64,000 bases of DNA from Brucella tritici (GTDB lineage Bacteria; Pseudomonadota; Alphaproteobacteria; Rhizobiales; Rhizobiaceae), in contig NZ_CADEAR010000009.1 in the NCBI RefSeq assembly GCF_902825325.1, positions 153,922 through 217,921 on the forward strand. The letters are read 5' to 3'. The position numbers were made by a program, and so were the translations under genes. Below, piece after piece: positions 1 to 8,694 of the stretch. Each line of letters begins with the position of its first letter. The first letter of the stretch is position 1. Under the pieces are notes generated by a model. It did not search any database. It was not told the origin of the DNA and saw only the letters and a list, made by a program, of their open reading frames with translations.

Positions 1-204
1 GATCTTCTGAGCGGTTTCCGTGGTGGATATATCTGCGGCCAGAACATCAACCGATCCCACAAAGCCGATCGGAGGTTCTGCAGCTATGATATCGATAAGG
101 GTAAGCTTTTCAATGGGTTTTCCCCTGATGTGACCATCGTTTGAAAGGCGCTGCGTTAACATGCGCCCGACCATACCCGCAGCGCCGATGATTGCGATAT
201 GCAT
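1..204 (-). CDS. denD: D-erythronate dehydrogenase-like SDR (partial, 5' end only)
   Basis: Only the first 68 codons are in the window; the gene runs off the left edge. The start is ATG at 204, preceded on the minus strand by GGAGGAAG. The N-terminus carries a GxxGxxG nucleotide-binding loop (residues 7-13, GAAGMVG) and reads like NAD-dependent epimerase/dehydratase-type dehydrogenases of the DenD group, which oxidise D-erythronate or related four-carbon sugar acids. It is divergent from the FAD-linked oxidase at 459, and the 254 bp between them hold a dyad (307-321) that may be a shared operator. The family call rests on the N-terminal part alone, so the exact substrate is inference. Confidence 0.6.
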   Translation of the reverse strand, partial: MHIAIIGAAGMVGRMLTQRLSNDGHIRGKPIEKLTLIDIIAAEPPIGFVGSVDVLAADISTTETAQKI

Positions 205-306
205 TTGGAAAACTTCCTCCCTGCCTTGCAGCCACCCCTATTCGAAAACCCGGCGTTGGCTGCCATTACGACACTTATCCAGTCTCCCACCAGATTTGTG
301 TTGTAG

Positions 307-321
307 GGTTGTCTGATAACC
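307..321. promoter_or_regulatory. Candidate GntR/FCD operator
   Basis: GGTTGTCTGATAACC is a 15 bp dyad with six of seven pairs matching, in the gap between the divergent denD-like gene and the FAD-linked oxidase. Its core resembles the TnGTnnnACnA pattern of FadR-subfamily GntR regulators. The GntR gene at 1944 is the obvious candidate binder. This is inference from position and symmetry. Confidence 0.4.
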
Positions 322-458
322 TTATATGTAGGCGTTGAAAACAGTTTTCTCCGTCTTGCCACAGGAATGAAACGGAAAAGCCTGTTGCGTTCCCAAAGCT
401 GTCGTACATCCACGGCAGCCGATTGCGCATCAACCAGGTCTATGAACAAGAGGATATT

Positions 459-1901
459 ATGTACGGTTTGGGGGACATGACCGGAGACAAGCAGACTGAT
501 CTCGTTACCCTTTTGGGTGATGATCTGGTTATGACCGCGCGAAGCGATATGCTCCGCTATTGTCGGGACTGGCCGGGGGATGTGGAGAATATAGCAGTTG
601 CTGTGATCCGCCCGCGCTCGACAGAGGACGTTTCCGCCGTGGTTAAAGCTTGCGCTTCACTGGGATTGTCCATCATTCCGCAGGGCGGAAATACTGGTCT
701 TGTGCAGGGCGGTGTACCGGATGGTCAAGATAATCTTGTTGTTCTAAGCCTTGAGCGAATGAACCGTATTCGTAAGGTCGATCCGGATGATTTTTCAGCG
801 GTTGTTGATGCCGGCTGCATTCTCTCCGAACTGAAAGACAAACTGGCAGCCGAAGGGATGTTTTTTCCATTAGCCCTCGGCGCACAGGGAAGCTGCCGCA
901 TCGGGGGAAATGTCAGCACCAATGCCGGTGGCATCAATGTGTTGCGGTACGGCATGACACGCGAGTTGGTCCTGGGGTTGGAGGTCGTCTTGCCTGATGG
1001 CACGATATTCAACGGTCTTTCAACGTTGCGGAAAGACAATCGCGGCATTGATCTGAAACAGCTTTTCATCGGTGCTGAAGGCATTATGGGAGTGGTAACC
1101 GGCGTCGCAATCAAACTGACGCCTTTGCCGGACGAGGTGGAAATCGCACTGGTAGGGCTCAATTCGCTCACTGACGCTATTGCGCTTTATCGGCGTGCGC
1201 GCGTGCAGTGCTGTGATCTGATGTCCGCTTTCGAATTCATGCCGCCGGTGGCTTTTACCTTGGCGCAAGAGGCGATGCCGGATCTTGCCATGCCGCTTGG
1301 ACAATATCCTGCCTACGTCTTGATGGAGATTTCAGGCTCTGGGCTGGTCGATATAGCGTCCTTGATGGAACAGTTTCTTGCCGGCGCAATGGAAGATGGT
1401 CTCGTTCTGGACGGAACCATCGCGTCATCTCGTGCGCAAGGTCAAAATCTCTGGATGTTCCGCGAGGCGATGAACGAAGGGCAGGCGCTGCGTGGCAAAC
1501 ACCTCCGCACTGACATATCGGTCCCGCTGTCAAAACTGGCGTCGTTCGTCACTGAAGCTGAAACCGAACTGGCTGAGGTTCTTCCGGATTGTCTTGCTGT
1601 TTCTTACGGGCATGTGGGTGACGGTAATGTGCACCTCAACGTTATCCCTGAAAGCGGTCTCGATGTTGCGGCGGTAGACAAGAGGATCAAGCTTGCAAAG
1701 GAAACGATCAATGGTGTTCTCGATCGTTATGCTGGCAGCATCAGCGCCGAGCACGGCATCGGCCGCCTGAAGCGGGAAGATTTCGAGAAGCGTATTGACC
1801 CCGCACGGCGAAAACTGCTTGAAGGCCTCAAGCAAGTCTTCGATCCGGGCAATATCATGAATCCGGGCTGCCAGCTTTCGCTTGACTCTTCGAGAGGCTG
1901 A
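459..1901 (+). CDS. FAD-linked 2-hydroxyacid oxidase/dehydrogenase
   Basis: A 480-residue flavoprotein of the FAD_binding_4 plus FAD-oxidase_C architecture, the family of D-lactate dehydrogenase, GlcD and D-2-hydroxyglutarate dehydrogenase. Visible motifs are the PP-loop PQGGNTG at residues 74-80, a SYGHVGDGN stretch near 382-390 that binds the metal/substrate in the family, and EHGIGRLK from about residue 431. ATG 459 is chosen because AAGAGG lies six bases upstream; the frame stays open to 423 without a better site. It starts a four-gene set with GntR, SDR and gluconokinase, so it probably oxidises a sugar-acid-derived 2-hydroxyacid. The substrate cannot be read from the sequence. Confidence 0.85.
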   Translation: MYGLGDMTGDKQTDLVTLLGDDLVMTARSDMLRYCRDWPGDVENIAVAVIRPRSTEDVSAVVKACASLGLSIIPQGGNTGLVQGGVPDGQDNLVVLSLERMNRIRKVDPDDFSAVVDAGCILSELKDKLAAEGMFFPLALGAQGSCRIGGNVSTNAGGINVLRYGMTRELVLGLEVVLPDGTIFNGLSTLRKDNRGIDLKQLFIGAEGIMGVVTGVAIKLTPLPDEVEIALVGLNSLTDAIALYRRARVQCCDLMSAFEFMPPVAFTLAQEAMPDLAMPLGQYPAYVLMEISGSGLVDIASLMEQFLAGAMEDGLVLDGTIASSRAQGQNLWMFREAMNEGQALRGKHLRTDISVPLSKLASFVTEAETELAEVLPDCLAVSYGHVGDGNVHLNVIPESGLDVAAVDKRIKLAKETINGVLDRYAGSISAEHGIGRLKREDFEKRIDPARRKLLEGLKQVFDPGNIMNPGCQLSLDSSRG

Positions 1902-1943
1902 CGACACACCACTTGCACGGGTAATCAGGGAGGATTTATCATT

Positions 1944-2651
1944 TTGTTTGGTGAAATCAGGCGTAATGAGCAGCTTCCCGGACGCATCGCTTCCGAAATT
2001 ACGCGGCAGATCAGTGAAGGTAGCCTTCTGCCGGGACAAAAGCTGCCGACAGAACATAATCTCGCACAAAGCTTCGGTGTCAGTCGCTCAGTTGTACGTG
2101 AAGCGATTGCTCAGTTGCGCAATGAAGGCTTGGTTGAAACTCGACAGGGAGTAGGTGCTTTCGTAACGGAGCCCGATAAACGCCATGCCATCCGAATAGA
2201 ACCTGAAACACTTGCCAATCGCGATAGTTTCCGAAGCCTGTTCCAGTTGCGAATGGCGTTGGAGATAGAAGCTGCAGGGCTCGCCGCAGTGCATCATGAC
2301 GAACACGACATGATGCAACTTAACGAAGCACTCGCGGAAATGAGCGGTTCGAAAAAATGGACAGATACCGGTATAGCTGCTGATCTCGCATTTCACCGCG
2401 CACTCGCTTCTGCAACACATAATGAGTATTTTCCGTTGGTTCTCGGTTTCATTGCCGAGAGGATCAATCAGGCAATCAATGCGGCGCGTGCACGAGCAGT
2501 GCTTGAGCAAATTGTCGAAATCACAATCGATGAGCACACCGCAATCAGGGATGCCATCCATTCACGTGATCCGTTGCGAGCGCGCGAAGTGATGCGCCAC
2601 CACATTGTGCAGGCGGCAAGCCGCGTGGGTCTCAAGCTGGAAACTTTCTGA
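1944..2651 (+). CDS. GntR-family regulator, FadR/FCD subfamily
   Basis: A 235-residue regulator with an N-terminal winged helix (roughly residues 12-74, recognition segment VSRSVVREAIAQLRNEGL) and a C-terminal FCD ligand-binding domain with the conserved D..H (DLAFHRAL), EH and HH positions that usually hold a metal. The start is a TTG at 1944 with GGGAGGA about ten bases upstream; no ATG fits. Its stop overlaps the SDR start (TGATG at 2649-2653), so the two are translationally coupled. FCD regulators of this kind generally bind sugar acids or other carboxylates and repress adjacent catabolic genes. The dyad at 307-321 is a possible target. Confidence 0.88.
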   Translation: MFGEIRRNEQLPGRIASEITRQISEGSLLPGQKLPTEHNLAQSFGVSRSVVREAIAQLRNEGLVETRQGVGAFVTEPDKRHAIRIEPETLANRDSFRSLFQLRMALEIEAAGLAAVHHDEHDMMQLNEALAEMSGSKKWTDTGIAADLAFHRALASATHNEYFPLVLGFIAERINQAINAARARAVLEQIVEITIDEHTAIRDAIHSRDPLRAREVMRHHIVQAASRVGLKLETF

Positions 2652-3424
2652 TGGCTTCTTCTTTTGAACTTTTCAGTCTGGAGGGGCGCATAGCCCTGAT
2701 TACCGGTTCCAGCCAGGGCATCGGTTTTGCATTGGCGCGAGGGCTTGCAGAACATGGCGCAACGGTAATCATCAATGGTCGTGATCGGACCAAGGTGGAT
2801 GCGGCAGTCACGCTATTGGAAAAAGAGGGGCATACGATCTTTGCATCCGCATTTGATGTGACGGATGCCGAAGAAGTTCGCGCGGCCATCGATGGGATTG
2901 AAGAGGACGTCGGGGCGCTCGATATTCTGGTCAATAATGCCGGGATGCAGTATCGCGCCCCGCTCGAAGATTATCCGATCGAGAAATGGCAACAGCTTCT
3001 GGAAACCAATATTTCCAGCGCTTTTTATGCCGGACAGGCCGCAGCACACCATATGATCGCGCGAGGACGTGGCAAGATAATCAACATTGCTTCGGTTCAA
3101 AGTGAACTAGCGCGGCCTTCCATCGCGCCCTATACAGCGACAAAAGGGGCAATCCGTAACCTGACACGCGGCATGGCCACTGATTGGGCCCGATATGGTT
3201 TGCAGATCAATGCGATTGCTCCCGGCTATTTCAAGACGCCACTGAATCAGGCATTGGTTGATAATCCCGAATTTACGGCATGGCTGGAAAAAAGAACGCC
3301 GGCGGGCCGTTGGGGCGATGTGGAAGAGTTGGTCGGCGCTGCGGTATTCCTGAGCGGCGATGCCTCCTCTTTCGTAAATGGACAGGTTCTGCACGTCGAT
3401 GGCGGCATGACCGCTAGTGTATGA
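2651..3424 (+). CDS. SDR oxidoreductase, gluconate 5-dehydrogenase-like
   Basis: A 257-residue classical short-chain dehydrogenase. Visible are TGxxxGIG at residues 18-25, NNAG at 95-98, catalytic Ser148 and YxxxK at 161-165. The sequence closely resembles gluconate 5-dehydrogenases (IdnO/Ga5DH), which interconvert 5-ketogluconate and gluconate. The next gene is a gluconokinase, which supports a route of ketogluconate to gluconate to 6-phosphogluconate. It overlaps the GntR stop by one base and ends eight bases before the kinase start. Substrate specificity within this SDR branch varies, so other hexonates are possible. Confidence 0.85.
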   Translation: MASSFELFSLEGRIALITGSSQGIGFALARGLAEHGATVIINGRDRTKVDAAVTLLEKEGHTIFASAFDVTDAEEVRAAIDGIEEDVGALDILVNNAGMQYRAPLEDYPIEKWQQLLETNISSAFYAGQAAAHHMIARGRGKIINIASVQSELARPSIAPYTATKGAIRNLTRGMATDWARYGLQINAIAPGYFKTPLNQALVDNPEFTAWLEKRTPAGRWGDVEELVGAAVFLSGDASSFVNGQVLHVDGGMTASV

Positions 3425-3431
3425 GGAACTG

Positions 3432-3932
3432 ATGCTGCGTATTATCGTTATGGGTGTTTCGGGTTCCGGAAAATCGACCGTGGGTGAGAAGATTGCCGAC
3501 GCGCTGGCTCTCCCATTTCTTGAAGGCGATTCCCTGCATCCAAAGTCCAATGTCGATAAAATGTCAGCGGGCATACCTTTGCAGGATGAGGATCGCTGGC
3601 CCTGGCTCGACAAAATCGGTGAACGTCTAGCGGCCTCGACCGATGGAATTGTCATTTCTTGCTCCGCACTAAAGAAGAGCTATCGTGATCGTCTTCGCTC
3701 TGCGGCAGGAGCGCCGGTGCTGTTTGTCTTTCTGGACGGCAGTTTTGAAGTATTGCACGAGCACATGGGACACCGCACCGGCCATTTTATGCCGGTGACA
3801 ATGCTGGAAAGCCAGATCGCTACGCTCGAAAGCCCAGTTGGGGAACCGCTAGTGTTCCGCGCAGATATTGCCGAAACCGTGGAAAAGATTGTTTTCGACA
3901 GTCTCGAATGGATACGCTCAGTTCAGCCCTAG
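3432..3932 (+). CDS. gntK: Gluconokinase
   Basis: A 166-residue P-loop kinase with Walker A GVSGSGKST at residues 8-16, then EGDSLHP and the NVxKMxxGxPLxDxDRxPWL block typical of thermoresistant gluconokinases (EC 2.7.1.12). It phosphorylates D-gluconate to 6-phosphogluconate. ATG 3432 is chosen because GAGGAA from the end of the SDR gene sits just upstream; an in-frame GTG at 3417 would overlap the SDR gene and add five residues. It is the last gene of the set; the next gene converges with only two bases between the stops. Confidence 0.93.
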   Translation: MLRIIVMGVSGSGKSTVGEKIADALALPFLEGDSLHPKSNVDKMSAGIPLQDEDRWPWLDKIGERLAASTDGIVISCSALKKSYRDRLRSAAGAPVLFVFLDGSFEVLHEHMGHRTGHFMPVTMLESQIATLESPVGEPLVFRADIAETVEKIVFDSLEWIRSVQP

Positions 3933-3934
3933 AA

Positions 3935-5707
3935 CTATTTAAGGGGCCAAAAGAACATCAATGTGGGAACCGTCACAATCGCGATAATGATTGATAGCGG
4001 TAATCCCAGACGTGGATAATCACTGAATTTATAACCACCTGGCCCCATGACCAGCGTATTGCATTGATGGCCAATCGGCGTGAGGAAGTCACATCCCGCA
4101 CCGATAGCAACTGCCATCAGAAAGGCCTCCGGCTTAAAGCCGAGTCCAGAAGCAAAACTTGTTGCTATGGGAGCCATGACGAGCACAGTTGCGGCATTGT
4201 TGAGAAATGGTGTCACCATCATTGCCGCCACAAGGATGAGCGCCAATGCACCTGCTGGCGGCAATTGATGACCGATTGTGGCGAGTCCTTCTGCTATGAG
4301 ATCCGTGCCGCCGGTTGTTCTCAGCGCATCCGAAACAGGGATAAGTGCAGCAAGCATGACCAGAATTGGGCCATCAATTTCATCATAGACCTCGTTGAGA
4401 GGGATCACTTTGAATAACGGCATAGCGACGGCAGCGGCAAAGAAAGCGATCGCCACTGGCACAAGACTTAAAGCGGTTGCCCCGATGGCAGCAATCAGAA
4501 TAGCGAGCGGGATCAATCCGCGTCTAACGCTACCGAGCATCAGTTTGCGACGGGCAAGCGGCAGCAATTCGAACTCCGGCAGGAAGGTAGATAGATTTGC
4601 TTGTCTGCCTTGCAACACGATCACATCGCCGAAGCGCAGAATGACCTCACTGAGACGTTCTGTAATGCGTTCACCTGGTCTGCTGACTGCCAGCAAGTTG
4701 AGGTCATAGCGCGCGAATAGGGCAAGTCGCTGGGCCGTCAGTCCAATGAGGCGCGAGTTCTTTCCTATAACAGCTTCCACGACCTCGATGTCGGTGGAGC
4801 CGCTAGTCTCGGAGGGATTTCGGTTTTCGGATAATGTGAGTTTTCCGGCGCTTATGATCGCATCGAGCGCCTTTGGATCTCCTTCGAGAAGGACGACATC
4901 TCCTTCGGTCAGCATCGTGTCGGGAAGCGGCGTCAATCGCTGATCGTTGCGTATGATGGAAGTCACCATCGCTTCGCCTTCGGCGGCCTTGATGAGATCG
5001 GTCACGCGCTTGCCGGTCATCGTCGAAGCTTTGGTGATGCGTGCTTCAGAGGCGTAATTCTTGATCTTGATTGCCTCGTCCAGCGATACGTTTTCGCGAG
5101 TGCGTTGTGGAACGAGCCAATAAAAAAGCGTGAGATAGATGAGCCCTACCGCTGACAGCACGGCACCGACGGGGGTGAAGTCAAACATGGTGAATGGTTC
5201 GCCGACCATCTCGCCACGTATACGAGAAACGACGATATTCGGCGAAGTACCTACTTGGGTCATCAAACCGCCGAGCAGTGCACCGAATGCCATGGGCATG
5301 AGAAAGGTCGATGGAGAAACGTTGGACCGGCGCGCAAACTGAAAAGCGACTGGGATCATGATTGCCAGCGCACCGACGTTCTTCACAAAGGCGGAAAGAA
5401 CGGTAACGACTGCTACCAGAACGACGAGCTGTAGTCTGACGCTGTTCATTTCTGGCAAGAACCGTTGGACTGCCGCTTGCATGAGACCTGAACGTGCGAC
5501 GCCTGCGCTCACCACCAAGGCACTGCCAACAATGATGACAATATCATCGCTGAAACCTGAGAAAGCCTGATCGAAGGGGACGACCCCAACAGCTATAGCC
5601 AGGAGGAGCGCACAGAGTGCAACGACATCATAGCGGAATTTGCCCCAGATAAACGCCCCCATCATGAGTATGATTACTGCGAAGGAGAGTATCTGCTGAT
5701 GCGTCAT
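3935..5707 (-). CDS. SLC13/citrate-type transporter with two RCK_C domains
   Basis: A 590-residue integral membrane protein with N- and C-terminal blocks of hydrophobic helices and two soluble TrkA_C (RCK_C) domains between them (about residues 205-380). It carries GTSPNIVVS near residue 155 and NNAATVLVMAP near the C-terminus, both typical of the divalent anion:Na+ symporter fold. Such proteins move dicarboxylates, sulfate or related anions across the inner membrane; the RCK_C pair suggests ligand gating. Next to the gluconate genes it could carry a sugar acid, but this is position only. The start ATG is 5707. Confidence 0.83.
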   Translation of the reverse strand: MTHQQILSFAVIILMMGAFIWGKFRYDVVALCALLLAIAVGVVPFDQAFSGFSDDIVIIVGSALVVSAGVARSGLMQAAVQRFLPEMNSVRLQLVVLVAVVTVLSAFVKNVGALAIMIPVAFQFARRSNVSPSTFLMPMAFGALLGGLMTQVGTSPNIVVSRIRGEMVGEPFTMFDFTPVGAVLSAVGLIYLTLFYWLVPQRTRENVSLDEAIKIKNYASEARITKASTMTGKRVTDLIKAAEGEAMVTSIIRNDQRLTPLPDTMLTEGDVVLLEGDPKALDAIISAGKLTLSENRNPSETSGSTDIEVVEAVIGKNSRLIGLTAQRLALFARYDLNLLAVSRPGERITERLSEVILRFGDVIVLQGRQANLSTFLPEFELLPLARRKLMLGSVRRGLIPLAILIAAIGATALSLVPVAIAFFAAAVAMPLFKVIPLNEVYDEIDGPILVMLAALIPVSDALRTTGGTDLIAEGLATIGHQLPPAGALALILVAAMMVTPFLNNAATVLVMAPIATSFASGLGFKPEAFLMAVAIGAGCDFLTPIGHQCNTLVMGPGGYKFSDYPRLGLPLSIIIAIVTVPTLMFFWPLK

Positions 5708-5782
5708 CTATCGGAATTTCCTCACCGGCGGAAAAATATTCCACCTCTGTGTAGCCGATAAATTCTAAAACAGAAATCGATT

Positions 5783-5827
5783 ATTATAGCGGGTTGCGTC
5801 CTTTTGAAGGACGCAACCCGCTATAAT
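5783..5827. terminator. Long perfect hairpin downstream of ugpC
   Basis: Arms of 19 bp (5783-5801 and 5809-5827) are fully complementary, and two further pairs can form inside, leaving a three-base loop. It begins one base after the ugpC stop and lies 76 bp before the start of the minus-strand transporter. The minus-strand sequence after the stem has only short T runs, so it may end transcription or protect the ugp mRNA 3' end. Confidence 0.6.
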
Positions 5828-5828
5828 G

Positions 5829-6884
5829 TCAATTATTTAAGCGCTGACCGTCACTGCCGAAAACATGCACATTTCCTGCGAGTGCACCAACTCTGACCGT
5901 TTCGTCAATATTATGTGTCGATCGTCCAGCAACGCGGAAAATAAGCGGCTTGCCATCCGGCAAGGCAGCATGGATGTAGCTTTCTGCACCGACAAGTTCG
6001 ACAGCCTCAATACGGACGGTCGTGTTGAAACCGTCAGCATCTGCCTCCCCGTCTTCCAGGATGCGGATATCTTCTGGACGAACGCCGATGGTGAAATTCC
6101 CGGCAGGTGCTTTCACAGCGCTACCGGTTTTCCAGCCAGTGGATTCTCCGCTTTGCAGCAGGTTCATCGACGGTGAGCCGATAAATGTTGCAACGAATGT
6201 GGATGCTGGCTTTTCATAAAGTTCAATCGGCGTGCCGACCTGTTCGATGTGGCCAGCATTTAGCACGACGAGGCGGTCAGCCATGGTCATGGCCTCCATC
6301 TGGTCATGGGTGACATAAACGCTCGTAGTGCCGAGCGAACGCTGCAGACGCTTGATTTCAACACGCATCTGAACGCGTAATTTTGCGTCCAGGTTAGAAA
6401 GCGGTTCATCGAAGAGGAACGCTGCTGGTTCACGTACAATGGCGCGCCCCATGGCGACACGTTGGCGTTGGCCACCAGAAAGTTGACGCGGCTTGCGCTC
6501 AAGAAATTGTTCAATTTCGAGTGCCTTAGCAGCCTTCGCTATGCGACGTTCAATTTCGTCTTTTGGCGTTTTGCGGTTTTTCAAGCCGTAAGCAAGATTT
6601 TCGCGAACCGTCATATGCGGGTAGAGCGCATAATTCTGGAACACCATGGCGATATCGCGTTCAGCAGGTTCAACATCATTGACCACCCGGTCGCCAATAG
6701 AGATGGTGCCGGATGTAATACCCTCAAGACCAGCTATCATACGCAGGAGTGTGGATTTACCGCAGCCCGATGGGCCTACCAGTACTACAAATTCGCCGTC
6801 GTTGATCTCTAGCGATACGCCTTTGATGACTTCGACATTGCCGCCATAGCTCTTGCGGACGTTATCAAGAACGATTTTGCTCAT
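5829..6884 (-). CDS. ugpC: sn-glycerol-3-phosphate ABC transporter ATP-binding protein
   Basis: A 351-residue MalK/UgpC-type ATPase with Walker [11 protein letters not shown]-loop region [13 protein letters not shown], signature [14 protein letters not shown], Walker B FLFDEP and switch VTHDQMEA, then a C-terminal TOBE-type domain (about residues 235-351). It powers the UgpA/UgpE permease. Its ATG overlaps the ugpE stop (TAATG). It is the last gene of ugpBAEC and is followed immediately by a strong hairpin. Other MalK-like cargo could be handled, but the whole operon matches Ugp. Confidence 0.93.
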   Translation of the reverse strand: MSKIVLDNVRKSYGGNVEVIKGVSLEINDGEFVVLVGPSGCGKSTLLRMIAGLEGITSGTISIGDRVVNDVEPAERDIAMVFQNYALYPHMTVRENLAYGLKNRKTPKDEIERRIAKAAKALEIEQFLERKPRQLSGGQRQRVAMGRAIVREPAAFLFDEPLSNLDAKLRVQMRVEIKRLQRSLGTTSVYVTHDQMEAMTMADRLVVLNAGHIEQVGTPIELYEKPASTFVATFIGSPSMNLLQSGESTGWKTGSAVKAPAGNFTIGVRPEDIRILEDGEADADGFNTTVRIEAVELVGAESYIHAALPDGKPLIFRVAGRSTHNIDETVRVGALAGNVHVFGSDGQRLNN

Positions 6885-7732
6885 TACTTTTCCGTTTCAA
6901 CGAGACCTTTGACGAACCAGCGCTGCATCAGCACCACAACGAGGATCGGTGGGATGATGGCCAGAATGGCTGTTACCATGACGTAATTCCACGGCGTGGA
7001 CGCATCGGCCCAGTCAACCATGCGGCGCAAGCCGATGATGATCGTGTTCATCTTGGCGTCATTAGTAACAAGCAGCGGCCACAGATACTGGGTCCATCCA
7101 TAAATGAAGAGGATGACGAAAAGTGCTGCAATATTCGTCTTCGAAAGGGGAAGCAGGATATCCCGCATGAAACGAAATGGTCCCGCATTGTCGATACGCG
7201 CTGCTTCAACCAGTTCACCGGGAATGGTGAGGAAAAACTGACGGAACAGGAAAGTCGCGGTCGCAGACGCCATCAGCGGTAGCGTAAGCCCGGCATAGGT
7301 ATCGATCAAACCGAGATCCACAATCACCTTGTAGGTCGGCAGGATACGAACCTCTACCGGCAGCATCAAGGTTATGAAGATCATCCAGAAGAAAAACATA
7401 CGTAGCGGAAAGCGAAAAAACACAATCGCGAAGGCCGACATGAACGAGATGATGATCTTGCCGACGGCGATGGCCATGGCGACCACAAACGAGTTCCAGA
7501 GAAGCCGCTCGAGACTGACGCCGACAACGCGTTCCACGCCACCGAAGATGGCCTCGCCGTAGTTTTCTACGAAATGGTCGCCTGGCAACAACGAAATCGG
7601 CGGGCGAATGATCTGTGTCGAAGTCATCGTCGAAGCGACGAAGGTATAGTAGATCGGAAAGGCGACGATAATAATGCCTACGATCAGGATGAGGTGGCCG
7701 ATCAGGTTTGAGACTGGGCGTTTTTCTATCAT
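6884..7732 (-). CDS. ugpE: sn-glycerol-3-phosphate ABC transporter permease
   Basis: A 282-residue inner-membrane permease with six predicted helices and the EAA loop [21 protein letters not shown] before the last two helices. The sequence is that of UgpE, partner of UgpA. ATG 7732 is preferred because GTGAGG lies five to six bases upstream; an in-frame GTG at 7747 overlapping the ugpA stop would add five residues. The gene sits between ugpA and ugpC with near-zero spacing, as in a single transcript. Confidence 0.92.
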   Translation of the reverse strand: MIEKRPVSNLIGHLILIVGIIIVAFPIYYTFVASTMTSTQIIRPPISLLPGDHFVENYGEAIFGGVERVVGVSLERLLWNSFVVAMAIAVGKIIISFMSAFAIVFFRFPLRMFFFWMIFITLMLPVEVRILPTYKVIVDLGLIDTYAGLTLPLMASATATFLFRQFFLTIPGELVEAARIDNAGPFRFMRDILLPLSKTNIAALFVILFIYGWTQYLWPLLVTNDAKMNTIIIGLRRMVDWADASTPWNYVMVTAILAIIPPILVVVLMQRWFVKGLVETEK

Positions 7733-7743
7733 TGTCGCCTCAC

Positions 7744-8625
7744 TCACGAATAATGTACGCGCTTCTCGACGAAGCGGAACTGGAAGGCGGTCAAGGCAAT
7801 AACGATTGCCATCAAAATGACGGACTGTGCCGAAGAGGAACCTAGGTTCAAGTTGACGAAGCCATCATTGTAAACTTTGTAGACCAGCGTTTCGGTGGCT
7901 CTGGCTGGTCCCCCGCCAGTCACGGCATGGATGATGCCGAATGTGTCGAAGAAGGCGTAGACAGTGTTCACGACCAGCAGGAAGAATGAAGTCGGTGCAA
8001 GAAGCGGAAATACAATAGACCAGAATCGTCGCGATCCTCGCGCGCCATCGATGGCGGCTGCTTCGATCAACGATTTAGGAATTGCCTGTAACCCTGCAAC
8101 AAAGAACAGGAAGTTATAAGAAATTTGCTTCCATGCAGCTGCCACGACGACTAGGCCCATGGCCTGATTGCCATCAAGCAGCGGGTCCCATGCGATGCCA
8201 TTACGGCGCAAAATATAGGCAAAGGTGCCCATCGCCGGGTTGAACATGAAGAGCCACAACATGCCTGCGACGGCGGGAGCCACAGCATAAGGCCAGATCA
8301 GGAGCGTACGATAAAACGTCTTGCCGCGGATAACGCGATCTGCCGCCGTTGCAAGTAATAGTGCTGCACCCATCGCAAGCAGTGCGGTCAGGACATTGAA
8401 GACAATCGTTACTCTGAACGAGTGTAGATAGTTGGGGTCGGCCAGAACGGTTGTGAAGTTGGCCAGTCCCACAAAGGTAGACTTCAATCCGAATGCGTCT
8501 TCACGCATGAAGGACTGATAAATTGCCTGACTGGCTGGCCAGAAGAAAAACACCACTGTCAGAACGATCTGTGGGGCCAGCAGGAAATAGGGCAAGATTT
8601 TATTCGGAAAGGTAACTTTCTGCAC
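7744..8625 (-). CDS. ugpA: sn-glycerol-3-phosphate ABC transporter permease
   Basis: A 293-residue permease beginning [19 protein letters not shown], which lines up with the N-terminus of UgpA proteins. The EAA loop reads [21 protein letters not shown]. The start is GTG 8625 with GAGGA upstream; the frame is open to 8685, but that region holds the hairpin that follows ugpB. UgpA and UgpE form the membrane pore for glycerol-3-phosphate and glycerophosphodiesters. Confidence 0.9.
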   Translation of the reverse strand: MQKVTFPNKILPYFLLAPQIVLTVVFFFWPASQAIYQSFMREDAFGLKSTFVGLANFTTVLADPNYLHSFRVTIVFNVLTALLAMGAALLLATAADRVIRGKTFYRTLLIWPYAVAPAVAGMLWLFMFNPAMGTFAYILRRNGIAWDPLLDGNQAMGLVVVAAAWKQISYNFLFFVAGLQAIPKSLIEAAAIDGARGSRRFWSIVFPLLAPTSFFLLVVNTVYAFFDTFGIIHAVTGGGPARATETLVYKVYNDGFVNLNLGSSSAQSVILMAIVIALTAFQFRFVEKRVHYS

Positions 8626-8650
8626 GGGGAGCGTCCTCGTGGGTAACAAG

Positions 8651-8675
8651 GCCGCCTGCCACAGAGACAGGCGGC
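8651..8675 (-). terminator. Hairpin between ugpB and ugpA
   Basis: GCCGCCTG (8651-8658) pairs with CAGGCGGC (8668-8675) around a nine-base loop, right after the ugpB stop. Hairpins at this place in ABC operons usually stabilise or attenuate the message so the binding protein is made in excess. Function is inferred. Confidence 0.6.
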
Positions 8676-8694
8676 GTTGTGTCAATGTGATCGA

